Below, piece by piece: positions 7,929 through 16,199 of a stretch of DNA of 21,896 bases; within the stretch, counting starts at the first letter, position 1; each line of letters starts with the position of its first letter. A model generated the notes under the pieces. It did not search any database, had not been told where the DNA came from, and saw only the letters and a program-made list of their open reading frames with translations. A program made the translations under genes and the position numbers. The stretch is taken from assembly GCA_038246545.1 (NCBI GenBank), contig JBBRVW010000055.1:1-21896 (forward strand). Direction: 5' to 3'. Source of the stretch: JBBRVW01 sp038246545 (GTDB lineage Bacteria; Actinomycetota; Actinomycetes; JACCUZ01).

Positions 7929-9359
7929 TCAGACGACGGCGAAGCGGACCGAGCGGGACGCAACGTCGGCCTGGACGAGCTTCACCCGGACCAGCTCCCC
8001 CAGCGGCAGCTGCCCGTCGCAGGACGCGCGGACGGCAGGGTCGGCGAGCTGCACGGTGCCGCCGCCCTTCTCGTCGGCCTCCACCGCCACCGCGTCGAAC
8101 TCCTCGCCCTCGCGGCCGTGCAGCACAGCCGCCTCCATCAGCGCCACGCACTCGCGCTCGAGCTCGTGCGCCCGGCGGTCGCCGTCGGCCATCTCGTCCG
8201 GGAGCTTCGGCAGCGCCGCCCGGGTCCAGTCGGGCACGTCGGTCCCGGCGCAGAGCGAGACACACACCTCCCCGACGAAGCGGTCCACCAGCCGTCGGAT
8301 GGGTGCCGTCGCGTGGGCGTACTCGGCGGCCACCGCAGCGTGGGTGGCGTGCTTCGGGACCCCGCCGTCGAACGCCGTGTAGCCGGCACCGCGCAGCAGC
8401 GACGTGGCCTCCTCGAGCAGCGCCGCATGACGAGGGTTCGACGGGTCGAGACCGTGCACGACCTCGGCGTAGGACGTGCCGGCCGGCCAGTCGACGCCCA
8501 GCGCACGGGCCGCTCGGCGCAGCCGCTGAAGCGCCCCGTCGGGCGCCTTGGGCAGCGTGCGGAGGATGCCGACCTCGCCGTGCAGCATGAGGTCGGCGGC
8601 AGCCATGCCGGTCATCAACGAGATCTGCTCGTTCCACGACTCGACCGGCCGGGTGGTGCGGTACTCGAGCCGGAACGTGCTGCCGTTCTCGACGATCTCC
8701 TGCTCGGGGATCGGCAGGCTGACGCCTCCCCGCTCGACCTCGAGCTGCATCCGCAGCTTGCCGACCTCGGCGAGCAGCAGCAGCCGCTGGTCGTCGGTGC
8801 CGCCGTCGACGAGGTCCTGCACCTGCGCGTAGTCGAAGCGGTCCCGCGACCGGACCATCGCGCGCCGTACGTCGACCGCCGTCTGCTCTCCGTCGGCGTC
8901 GAGGTCGAGGGTCCAGAGCACGGCCGGGCGCACCTGGTCGGGCAGCAGGGAGGCCGCGCCCTCGGACAGGACGGGCGGGTGCAGCGGCGTGCGCTGGTCC
9001 GGGCTGTAGAGCGTCTCGACCCGTCGGTGGGTCTCGGCATCGAGTGCGCCGCCCGGCCGGACGAAGGCCGCGACGTCGGCGATGGCGTAGCGGACCCGGA
9101 AGCCGTCGCCGCGCCGCTCCAGGTGCATCGCCTGATCGAGGTCGGTCGAGCCGGGCGGGTCGATCGTGAGGAAGCGCAGGTCGGTGAGGTCCTCGGACGG
9201 CAGGTCGGCGTCGCCGGCGGCTGCCTCGGCCTCCGCCCGCACGTCGGCGGGGAAGGACTCCGGCAGGTGAAGCTCGGTGCGGATCCGGGCGAAGCCGGCG
9301 CGCAGCTCTCGACCCGCGGGTCGGTCCTGGAGCCGGACGGTGAGGTGTCTGCGCGGCAT
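7929..9359 (-). CDS. RNB-domain 3'-5' exoribonuclease (RNase II/R family)
   Basis: A 476-residue cytoplasmic protein with an RNase II/R catalytic domain and little else. The short N-terminus (1-55) has no obvious cold-shock domains. The catalytic cluster is IDPPGSTDLDQAMH (66-79), giving Asp67, Asp73 and Asp75, but the position of E. coli RNase II Asp210 is Gln76. Other family blocks are YAIADVAAFV (91-100), the region around LYSPDQRTPLHPPVL (117-131), and HATAPIRRLVDRFV with the conserved Arg. The C-terminal 60 residues could be a reduced S1 domain. Length suits the short actinobacterial RNB proteins rather than RNase R. The ATG at 9359 begins the conserved product; the open frame upstream of it is antisense to the cyclase gene. 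Activity with Gln76 is uncertain. Confidence 0.88.
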   Translation of the reverse strand: MPRRHLTVRLQDRPAGRELRAGFARIRTELHLPESFPADVRAEAEAAAGDADLPSEDLTDLRFLTIDPPGSTDLDQAMHLERRGDGFRVRYAIADVAAFVRPGGALDAETHRRVETLYSPDQRTPLHPPVLSEGAASLLPDQVRPAVLWTLDLDADGEQTAVDVRRAMVRSRDRFDYAQVQDLVDGGTDDQRLLLLAEVGKLRMQLEVERGGVSLPIPEQEIVENGSTFRLEYRTTRPVESWNEQISLMTGMAAADLMLHGEVGILRTLPKAPDGALQRLRRAARALGVDWPAGTSYAEVVHGLDPSNPRHAALLEEATSLLRGAGYTAFDGGVPKHATHAAVAAEYAHATAPIRRLVDRFVGEVCVSLCAGTDVPDWTRAALPKLPDEMADGDRRAHELERECVALMEAAVLHGREGEEFDAVAVEADEKGGGTVQLADPAVRASCDGQLPLGELVRVKLVQADVASRSVRFAVV

Positions 9360-9464
9360 CCCGGCAGAGTACCCAAGCACGCCTGGCCGGCGCCCGGGAG
9401 CCGGGGCTCGCCCGACTGAGCAAGGGTGCCTTGCAGTCGCCGCCGGAACCGGGAGGATGCACGT

Positions 9465-12400
9465 GTGGACCGGGGCGAGGAGCGCGACGAGCGACGCGTC
9501 GTGACCGTGCTGTTCGCCGACCTGGTCGGCTCGACCATGCTGGGCGAACGGCTGGACCCGGAGGACCTCAAGGTCGTCGTCGGCGATGCCGTCGCCCGCA
9601 TCGTGGGAGCCGTCGAGGCGTTCGGCGGGACGGTCAAGGACCTCGCCGGCGACGGGGTGCTGGCACTGTTCGGGGCACCGACGTCGCACGAGGACGACCC
9701 CGAGCGCGCGCTCCGCACCGCCCTGCGGATCACCGAGGACATCGGGGAGTACGCGCGAGACGTCGAGCGCGCGTGGGGCATCACTTCCTTCGGGGTCCGC
9801 GTCGGTGTGCACACCGGCCCCGTCGTCACCGGGCAGGTGGGCGCCGGCGACCGGACGGAGTACGGCGCGACAGGAGACGCGGTGAACATCGCGGCGCGCC
9901 TCCAGTCCGTCGCGGACCCGGGGCAGATCCTCGCCGGTCCGGAGTCGCGCCGGCTCAGCGGAGCCGCCTTCACCTGGGGCCCAGCGCAAGAGCTGTCGCT
10001 GAAGGGCAAGGCCGAGCCGGTGACCGCGGCCGCGGTCACCGGCCTGACCGGGCTCAGCATGCGGGGCCACGGCAGAGAGGAGGACCTCACCCGGATCGTC
10101 GGACGCGAGCACGAGCTCGCCGTCGCGACCGGGAGCGTCGACGCGGCACTCGCAGGATCCGGCCACGTCCTGGTCCTCAGCGGGGAGCCGGGGATCGGCA
10201 AGACCCGGCTGCTCACCGAGCTGAGGCATCGCTTCGAAGCAGGCGGGTCCGGGGGCCGGGCGCCCCTCTGGCTCGAGGGCCGCTGCGTGTCGTACGGCGA
10301 GTCCATGCCGTACTGGCCGTTCCGTGACCTCCTCCGCTCCTGGCTGGGGATCCGCGTCGACGAGCCGGCCCTGCGCGTTCGCCTCTCCCTGCAGCGCGAG
10401 GTCGCCCGCCTGTTCCAGGACCGCGTGCCCGAGCACCGGGCGTACCTCGCGGCCCTGCTCGGGCTGCCGCTGGAGCCGGAGGACCAGCGCCGGGTGTCCG
10501 AACTGTCTCCCGAGGCGATGCAGTACCGCACCTTCGAGGTCGTACGCAGCCTGGTCGCCAGGCTCGCCGACGACGGCCCGGTCGCGGTGGCCCTCGAGGA
10601 CCTGCACTGGGCCGACCCCACCTCCCTCCTGCTGCTCGAACGGCTGCTCGCCGACACCGAGGACCTGCCGCTCCTGCTCGTCGTCACCTCCCGTCGGGAA
10701 CCGACCCACCCGTCCTGGCGGGTGATGGAGTCCGCACCACGCGAGCTCCCGCACCGGACCGACGAGCTGGTCCTCAGCGCCCTCGCCTCGGACGCGGGCC
10801 GCGCGCTGCTCACCGACCTGGTCGGCCGCGATGTGCTCCCGACGGCGCTGGAGACGCAGATCCTCGAGCGGGCCGACGGCAACCCCTTCTTCCTCGAGGA
10901 GCTGGTGCGCACCCTGGTCGACACCGGGGCACTGCGCCCCGACGGCGCCGGCTGGCGGTTCGACCACGAGGTGCCCATCGAGGTGCCGCCGACCGTGGAG
11001 AAGGTGATCCTGGCGCGGATCGACCGGCTGGAGCGACCGGCCCGCGAGACGCTGACCGCCGCGTCGGTGCTCGGGCGCCGGTTCGGCCTCCCGCTGCTGC
11101 GAGCCGTCTCCGCGGGCGACGAGGAGGTGCGCGCGCTCCTGGTGGAGCTGCAGCGCGCCGACCTGGTCCGCGAGGAGCGACGCTGGCCCGAGCCGGAGTA
11201 CCGCTTCAAGCACGCCCTCATCCAGGAGACGGCGTACCGGACCCTGGTGCGCGCCGAGCGCGAGCGCCTGCACCGCCGCGCCGCCGAGTGGCTCGAGGCG
11301 CGGCACGCCGGTGCCGAGGACGAGGTCGCCGGGCTGCTGGCGCACCACTACCTGGGCGCGGCGGACCGGGAGAAGGCAGCACGCTTCCTCGCCCGCGCCG
11401 GCGACCGCGCCCGGCAGGACTACGCCCTCGACGAGGCGATCGGGCACTACCGCGCCCTGCTGCCGATCCTCGAGGAACGCGGCGAGCGGCGCGAGATCGC
11501 GCTCGTCCTGTTCAAGCTCGCGCTCGCCCTGCACATGTCCCTGCGCTTCGCCGAGTCGAACGCCGCCTACCACCAGGCATTCGGCTGGTGGGACCCGCCG
11601 GAGCCGGCCCCGACGGCCCCGACAGCGACCCTGCGGGTGGCCACCAGCTTCCTCCCGGACGACCCGGACCCTCGCTCGGCGATCGCCTGGCCCAACATCC
11701 AGCTGTGCATGCAGCTGTTCGACCGGCTCGTCGAGGCCTGGCCCGAGCGGACGCTGGTTCCCTCCCTGGCCTCGCGCTGGGACATCGCGGACAACGGCCT
11801 GCGGTACGTCTTCCACCTGCGCGAGGGGCTGACCTGGTCGGACGGCACACCGCTCACCGCGCACGACGTGGAGTTCGGCATCAAGAGGGTGCTGGACCCG
11901 GACGCCCCGGGCTCCTCGGTCGCGATCTACTTCGTCCTCGAGAACGGGCAGGACTACTACCTGCGCCGCAACCACGATGCCCACCGGATCGGCGTCCGCG
12001 CCCTGGACGAGCGCACGGTCGAGTTCCGGCTGGTCGCACCGGCGCCCTACTTCCTGAGCGTGATGAACCGCCCGGACGCCGGGCCGCAGCCGAGGCACGC
12101 GATCGACGTCGCCGGCGGCCCCGCATGGGCCGGCATCGGCGCCCAGGTCGTCAGCGGTCCCTACCGGACCGTCGAGCGCACGGAGGACGCGCTCGTGCTC
12201 GAACGCCGGCCCGAGTACGCCGGGCCGCGCACCGGCGAGATCGGGCGGGTGGAGCTGATCCGGACGGGCGTCCTGGATGCCCTGGACGCCTACGACCGCG
12301 ACGAGCTCGACCTCGTGATGGTCCGGTACACCCCACGGACGGCGGACCTGGTCCCGCAGGTGAGCCGGGACGCCGTCCTCGGTCAGGCCGCCTGGTCCGC

Positions 12401-13133
12401 CTACCTCGCGTTCGACCACACCCACCCGATGGTCTCCGACCTCAACCTCCGTCGGGCGCTCGCGCACGCGATCGACCGCAGCGAGCTGACCGATGTCGGC
12501 GACAGTGTCGTGATCGCGACCGGCGGGATCGTGCCTCCCGCACTGCAGGGCCACACCCCCGACATCGTTCCCGCCTTCGACCCGGACCTGGCCCGCCGCT
12601 GTCTCGCCGCGTCAGGTCTCGACGGCGCCCGTCTGACCGTGGTCGGCACCCCGCCCTGGGTGCCGCCGTTCCTCGACCGGATCACGGCGCGCTGGCGCGA
12701 CGTCCTCGGCCTCGACGTCTCGGTCCGCGAGGTGTCGGTGCAGGAGGCAGTGGCCGCCCGGCGGATGGCAGACCTGGCCCCGATCTATGTGACCGGATGG
12801 CTGCCGGGCTACCCGGACCCGGAGTACTTCCTCCGGCTGCTCTTCCACTCCGAGAGCCGCACCAACGAGGGCGGCTTCTCCTACCCGCCCTTCGACGAGC
12901 TGGTCGAGCGCGCTCGCCAGGAGCGCAGCGACGGCACCCGGCTGCGGCTCTACCACGACGCGGACCGGATGGCGGTCGCCGACCGGATCGCGGTGATCCC
13001 ACTGCTGTACGGGCGCAGCATGGCCCTCGTGAAACCGTGGGTCCGCGGCTGGTGGGAGTTCGGGAAGTCGTCGGCGAACTTCGCCGACGTGCGGGTGGAC
13101 CCGGCCTCGCCGCGCCGTGGCTCGGGCGAGTGA
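9465..13133 (+). CDS. Class III nucleotide cyclase - AAA ATPase - helical repeat - solute-binding (SBP_bac_5) fusion
   Basis: A 1222-residue protein with no signal peptide or membrane segment. Residues about 10-190 are a class III cyclase with metal Asp19 (LFADLVGST) and Asp63 (AGDGVLALFG), Lys58 in the purine site, and transition-state Asn141/Arg145 (GDAVNIAARL). Residues about 205-480 are an AAA/NB-ARC-like ATPase with Walker A GEPGIGKT (240-247) and Walker B VAVALEDLHWADP (373-385). Residues about 485-710 are helical. Residues about 722-1205 are a whole SBP_bac_5 domain of the DppA/OppA type (LVPSLASRWDI, FHLREGLTWSDGTPLTAHDV, NLRRALAHAIDR). The GTG at 9465 is chosen for GGGAGG 8 nt upstream; a GTG at 9426 is also in frame. 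Its stop overlaps the next gene. A likely model is ligand-controlled cyclic nucleotide synthesis; that is inference. Confidence 0.92.
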   Translation: MDRGEERDERRVVTVLFADLVGSTMLGERLDPEDLKVVVGDAVARIVGAVEAFGGTVKDLAGDGVLALFGAPTSHEDDPERALRTALRITEDIGEYARDVERAWGITSFGVRVGVHTGPVVTGQVGAGDRTEYGATGDAVNIAARLQSVADPGQILAGPESRRLSGAAFTWGPAQELSLKGKAEPVTAAAVTGLTGLSMRGHGREEDLTRIVGREHELAVATGSVDAALAGSGHVLVLSGEPGIGKTRLLTELRHRFEAGGSGGRAPLWLEGRCVSYGESMPYWPFRDLLRSWLGIRVDEPALRVRLSLQREVARLFQDRVPEHRAYLAALLGLPLEPEDQRRVSELSPEAMQYRTFEVVRSLVARLADDGPVAVALEDLHWADPTSLLLLERLLADTEDLPLLLVVTSRREPTHPSWRVMESAPRELPHRTDELVLSALASDAGRALLTDLVGRDVLPTALETQILERADGNPFFLEELVRTLVDTGALRPDGAGWRFDHEVPIEVPPTVEKVILARIDRLERPARETLTAASVLGRRFGLPLLRAVSAGDEEVRALLVELQRADLVREERRWPEPEYRFKHALIQETAYRTLVRAERERLHRRAAEWLEARHAGAEDEVAGLLAHHYLGAADREKAARFLARAGDRARQDYALDEAIGHYRALLPILEERGERREIALVLFKLALALHMSLRFAESNAAYHQAFGWWDPPEPAPTAPTATLRVATSFLPDDPDPRSAIAWPNIQLCMQLFDRLVEAWPERTLVPSLASRWDIADNGLRYVFHLREGLTWSDGTPLTAHDVEFGIKRVLDPDAPGSSVAIYFVLENGQDYYLRRNHDAHRIGVRALDERTVEFRLVAPAPYFLSVMNRPDAGPQPRHAIDVAGGPAWAGIGAQVVSGPYRTVERTEDALVLERRPEYAGPRTGEIGRVELIRTGVLDALDAYDRDELDLVMVRYTPRTADLVPQVSRDAVLGQAAWSAYLAFDHTHPMVSDLNLRRALAHAIDRSELTDVGDSVVIATGGIVPPALQGHTPDIVPAFDPDLARRCLAASGLDGARLTVVGTPPWVPPFLDRITARWRDVLGLDVSVREVSVQEAVAARRMADLAPIYVTGWLPGYPDPEYFLRLLFHSESRTNEGGFSYPPFDELVERARQERSDGTRLRLYHDADRMAVADRIAVIPLLYGRSMALVKPWVRGWWEFGKSSANFADVRVDPASPRRGSGE

Positions 13134-14236
13134 CCGCGTCGGCGCCCACCGGCCCGCTGGCGGGGCTGCGCGTGGTCGAGCTGGCCGGGATCGGTCCGGC
13201 GCCGTTCGCCGGGATGCTGCTCGCCGACCTCGGCGCCGACGTGGTGCGGGTCGACCGTCCTGGTGGACCGGCACTCGCGGCGGCACCCGCGGAGCAGGAC
13301 CTGCTCGGCCGCGGCAAGCGGTCCGTCGCGCTCGACCTCAAGGATCCCGGAGCCGTCGCCACCGTCCTCGACCTCGTGGCCCGTGCCGACCTGCTCGTCG
13401 AGGGGATGCGACCGGGGGTCGCCGAGCGGCTCGGCGTCGGCCCGGACGTGTGCCTGGCCCGGCAGCCGCGGCTGGTCTACGGACGGATGACCGGCTGGGG
13501 GCAGGGGGGCCCGGACGCCGGCACCGCGGGTCACGACATCACCTACCTCGCGGTCACCGGCGCTCTCGGTGCGAGCGGTCCGGCCGACGGGGAGCCGAAG
13601 CCCGCACTCAACCTGCTCGGCGACTTCGCCGGCGCCGCCTACTGCGTCGTCGGGCTGCTGGCGGCCCTGCACGAGTCCCGGGCCCGTGGCCGCGGCCAGG
13701 TCGTCGACGCCGCGATGGTCGACAGCGCCGCGCACCTCACGACGATGTTCCACGGGCTGATGGCGGCCGGAGCGTGGCAGGACCGGCCGGAGTCGAACCT
13801 GCTCGACGGCGGCGCCCCCTTCTACGGCTGCTACCGCACCAGCGACGGCGGCTGGATGGCGGTCGGCGCACTGGAGCCGGCGTTCTACGACGAGCTCACC
13901 GGACACCTCGGGATCGCACCGGATGAGTCAGTGCGCACCGACCCGTCGCGGTGGCCCGCACTGCGGCAGCGCATCGCCGACGCGTTCGCGGCACGCACCC
14001 GGGATCAGTGGACCGCGGTGTTCGCGGGCAGCGACGCGTGCGTCGCACCGGTGCTCTCGCTCGGCGAGGCCACCCGTCAGCCGCACCTGGTCGCGCGCGG
14101 CACCTTCGTCGACCACGACGGCGTCGTGCAGCCGGCACCGGCGCCACGGTTCAGCCGCACACCGGGATCACTCGGGGGTCCACCACCCGCCGTCGGCCAG
14201 GACACCGACGACGTCCTTGCCGACTGGCTCGCCTGA
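13130..14236 (+). CDS. Alpha-methylacyl-CoA racemase-like family III CoA transferase (CaiB/BaiF)
   Basis: A 368-residue cytoplasmic enzyme of the CaiB/BaiF fold. It carries the residues that define the racemase branch: His135 (AGHDITYLAVTGAL), Asp165 (NLLGDFAGA) and Glu249 (VGALEPAFY), which line up with His126, Asp156 and Glu241 of the M. tuberculosis racemase MCR. The predicted reaction is inversion of 2-methyl-branched acyl-CoA thioesters before beta-oxidation. The N-terminal LAGLRVVELAGIGPAPFAGM and ADLGADVVRVD are typical of the whole family, and the length is normal. The GTG start shares GTGA with the stop of the cyclase/solute-binding gene, so the two are likely co-translated. No other fatty-acid or sterol degradation gene is present in the window. 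A true CoA transferase of the same fold is a less likely alternative. Confidence 0.9.
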   Translation: MTASAPTGPLAGLRVVELAGIGPAPFAGMLLADLGADVVRVDRPGGPALAAAPAEQDLLGRGKRSVALDLKDPGAVATVLDLVARADLLVEGMRPGVAERLGVGPDVCLARQPRLVYGRMTGWGQGGPDAGTAGHDITYLAVTGALGASGPADGEPKPALNLLGDFAGAAYCVVGLLAALHESRARGRGQVVDAAMVDSAAHLTTMFHGLMAAGAWQDRPESNLLDGGAPFYGCYRTSDGGWMAVGALEPAFYDELTGHLGIAPDESVRTDPSRWPALRQRIADAFAARTRDQWTAVFAGSDACVAPVLSLGEATRQPHLVARGTFVDHDGVVQPAPAPRFSRTPGSLGGPPPAVGQDTDDVLADWLA

Positions 14237-14247
14237 TCCACGACCGA

Positions 14248-14295
14248 GCATGCGCGTCATGCCCGCGTCAGGGCCGACGTAGGTTGCGCAGGCCC
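14248..14295. terminator. Weak hairpins between convergent genes
   Basis: The 62-nt gap between the converging racemase and RNase H/phosphatase genes holds two short inverted repeats: GCATG/CATGC (14248-14252 with 14258-14262) and GGGCC/GGCCC (14271-14275 with 14291-14295). Either may help end transcription, but both stems are only 5 bp. Confidence 0.25.
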
Positions 14296-14298
14296 GGC

Positions 14299-15459
14299 TC
14301 AGAGCAGGTGGGCGGCGTCGTTGAAGCGGCGCAGCGAGGTCTGGCCGCCCTCGAACCACTGCACGTCGGTGAGCGTCGCGGGGGTGAGCTCCATCCGGTG
14401 CACGGCCCCGACGGGAGCGCCGAGGGCGTCTGTGACGAGCACCTTGATCGGTGTCACGTGGGTCACGACGAGCACGACCTGCCGGGGGTGGCGCGCGAGC
14501 ACCTGGTCGCGGGCCCTCAGCACCCGACGGCGTACGTCGGTGAACGACTCCCCCCCGGGAGGCGCCACCGAGGGGTCGCCCAGCCACCGGTCCAGCTCCG
14601 CCGGCCACCGGGTGCGGACCTCCTCGAAGGTGCGGCCCTCCCACTCGCCGAACGCGCACTCGCGGAACCCGTCGACCTCACGCACCGTCAGGCCCAGCGC
14701 GCCGGCCACCGCGTCGGCGGTCTGCCTGGTGCGGCGCAGTGGCGACGCGAGGATGGCGTCGACCCCGCCTGCGGTCGCGAGCCGCGCCGCGACGGCCGCC
14801 GCCTGGCGCTCGCCCTCCTCGGACAGCTCCGGGTCGTGACCCCCGAACCCGCTGAAGCGCTTCTCGACGGTGTGCGCGGTCTGGCCGTGCCGCAGCAGCA
14901 CAGTCGTCGTCGGCGTGCCCAGACCGGTGTCCCAGCCCACCAGGGTCGCCCGGGATGCCGCGACGACCGACTCGTCGGCGGCCGCGAGCGCGGCGTCGGC
15001 CTCCTGGGCGCGCAGCTCGGCCGTGCTGTCGGCGGGCGACCACGCCTCGCCCCGGGCCGCGGCGTCCAGCGCCTCGTTCGCCAGCCGGTCGGCGTGCTTG
15101 TTGCGCTCGCGTGGGACCCAGACGTAGGTCACCTGCGACGGCGGGAAGCTGTCGCGCGCCCGGAGCGCGAGGTCGCGCATGTCCGGGTGCTTGATCTTCC
15201 AGCGCCCGGACATCTGCTCGACGACGAGCTTGGAGTCCAGCCGCGCCTCGACGATGCCAGCCGGGTCGAGCTCGCGCACCGCCTCGAGACCGGCGATCAA
15301 CCCGCGGTACTCGGCGACGTTGTTGCTGGCGGTGCCGATGTGCTCGGCGATCTCGCGCAGCACGGTGCCGCTGTCGTGGTCCTTGACGACGGTGCCGTAC
15401 GCCGCGGGGCCGGGGTTGCCGCGAGAGCCTCCGTCGGCCTCGACGACGTACCGGCTCAC
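14299..15459 (-). CDS. Bifunctional RNase HI / histidine phosphatase (Rv2228c-like)
   Basis: A 386-residue two-domain enzyme. Residues 1-135 are RNase HI, which cuts RNA in RNA:DNA hybrids, with catalytic acids Asp9 (EADGGSRGNPGPA), Glu50 (NNVAEYRGL), Asp75 (LDSKLVVEQM) and Asp124 (NKHADRLAN). After a linker (136-184), residues 185-386 are a histidine phosphatase (phosphoglycerate-mutase superfamily) with LLRHGQT (His191 nucleophile), SPLRRTRQTA, the GEWEG acid loop and VTHVTPIK (His334). This matches M. tuberculosis Rv2228c, reported as RNase HI joined to a CobC-like acid phosphatase; the alpha-ribazole phosphatase role is taken from that family. The GTG at 15459 overlaps the upstream stop (GTGA), so the gene is translationally coupled as the last member of a four-gene operon. 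Confidence 0.93.
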   Translation of the reverse strand: MSRYVVEADGGSRGNPGPAAYGTVVKDHDSGTVLREIAEHIGTASNNVAEYRGLIAGLEAVRELDPAGIVEARLDSKLVVEQMSGRWKIKHPDMRDLALRARDSFPPSQVTYVWVPRERNKHADRLANEALDAAARGEAWSPADSTAELRAQEADAALAAADESVVAASRATLVGWDTGLGTPTTTVLLRHGQTAHTVEKRFSGFGGHDPELSEEGERQAAAVAARLATAGGVDAILASPLRRTRQTADAVAGALGLTVREVDGFRECAFGEWEGRTFEEVRTRWPAELDRWLGDPSVAPPGGESFTDVRRRVLRARDQVLARHPRQVVLVVTHVTPIKVLVTDALGAPVGAVHRMELTPATLTDVQWFEGGQTSLRRFNDAAHLL

Positions 15460-16199
15460 AGCCCGGACTCGGCCGTGCGCACCAGGATCCGGCGGCACTC
15501 CTCGCAGCGCATGACCTCGTCCGGGTCGGTGTCGCGCAGCGCGTTGATCTCGACGTTGTTGAGCTCGAGCCGGCAGCCGCCGCAGCGGCGCTGCCGCAGC
15601 TCGGCGGCACCGACACCGCCCTGCTGGGCGCGGATCTTCTCGTAGAGGGCGACCAGCGCGTCGTCCAGCGACCCGGCCTGGGTGCCGCGCTGCGCAGTGA
15701 GCTGCTCGGTCTCGACGTCGATCTCGGCCGTCGTGCGGTCGCGGGTCGCCGTGAGCTCGGTCGCGCGAGCCTGCGCGGCCTCCCGCTGGGTGGCCAGCTC
15801 GGACGACCGGCTCTGCGACGACTCCAGCCGCTCCATGACGTCGAGGACGATCTCCTCGAGGTCGCCCTGGCGGCGACCCAGCGTCGCGATCTCGTGCTGC
15901 AGGCTCTCCAGCTCCTTCGGCGAGGAGACCTGCCCGGCGTCCAGCCGCTTCTGGTCCCGCTCCGCGCGCGACCGCACCTGGTCGACGTCGCTCTCGGCCT
16001 TGGTCAGCTCCCGCGCGAGGTCGCTCTGCTCGGTCTCGGCGACCACGAGCTGGTCGCGCAGGGCACCCAGCCCGGCCTCGACCTCCGCGAGCGCGGCGTG
16101 CTCGGGCAGGGTCGTGCGCCGGTGGGCCAGCTGGTCGAGCTTCGTGTCCAGGGCCTGCAGGTCCAGCAGGCGACCCTGGTCGGCAGCGGCGGCTCTCAG
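15456..16199 (-). CDS. CT398-type coiled-coil / C4 zinc-ribbon protein (Rv2229c-like)
   Basis: A 247-residue cytoplasmic protein. Residues about 10-195 are almost entirely charged alpha-helix and coiled coil (LLDLQALDTKLDQLAHRR at the start). Residues 200-240 are a zinc ribbon with Cys206/Cys209 (CGGC) and Cys232/Cys235 (CEEC). It belongs to the family of chlamydial CT398 and M. tuberculosis Rv2229c, whose biochemical role is unsettled. No ATG, GTG or TTG fits the expected N-terminus. The best candidate is CTG at 16199, which has GAGGAG 6 nt upstream and shares CTGA with the Nif3 stop. That gives 247 residues, close to the family length. Upstream frame is open only because it overlaps Nif3. 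The 3' end overlaps the RNase H/phosphatase start by 4 nt. Confidence 0.88.
   Translation of the reverse strand: MRAAAADQGRLLDLQALDTKLDQLAHRRTTLPEHAALAEVEAGLGALRDQLVVAETEQSDLARELTKAESDVDQVRSRAERDQKRLDAGQVSSPKELESLQHEIATLGRRQGDLEEIVLDVMERLESSQSRSSELATQREAAQARATELTATRDRTTAEIDVETEQLTAQRGTQAGSLDDALVALYEKIRAQQGGVGAAELRQRRCGGCRLELNNVEINALRDTDPDEVMRCEECRRILVRTAESGL

Noticed and set aside
7475..8590. Plus-strand open frame across rnpB and the exonuclease gene
   Set aside because: It covers a structured RNA and the antisense of a conserved gene; the translation is low-complexity Arg/Pro/Ala.
9360..12554. Very long minus-strand open frame (joined to the RNB gene) opposite the cyclase fusion
   Set aside because: It is the antisense of a well-supported gene in GC-rich DNA, where long shadow frames are expected. 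The translation has no recognisable family, and homology to RNB proteins begins only at the ATG at 9359.
11288..13129. Plus-strand open frame upstream of the racemase considered as an N-terminal extension of it
   Set aside because: It is the shifted frame of the cyclase fusion. The CaiB family N-terminus begins right after the GTG at 13130, and length then equals known racemases.
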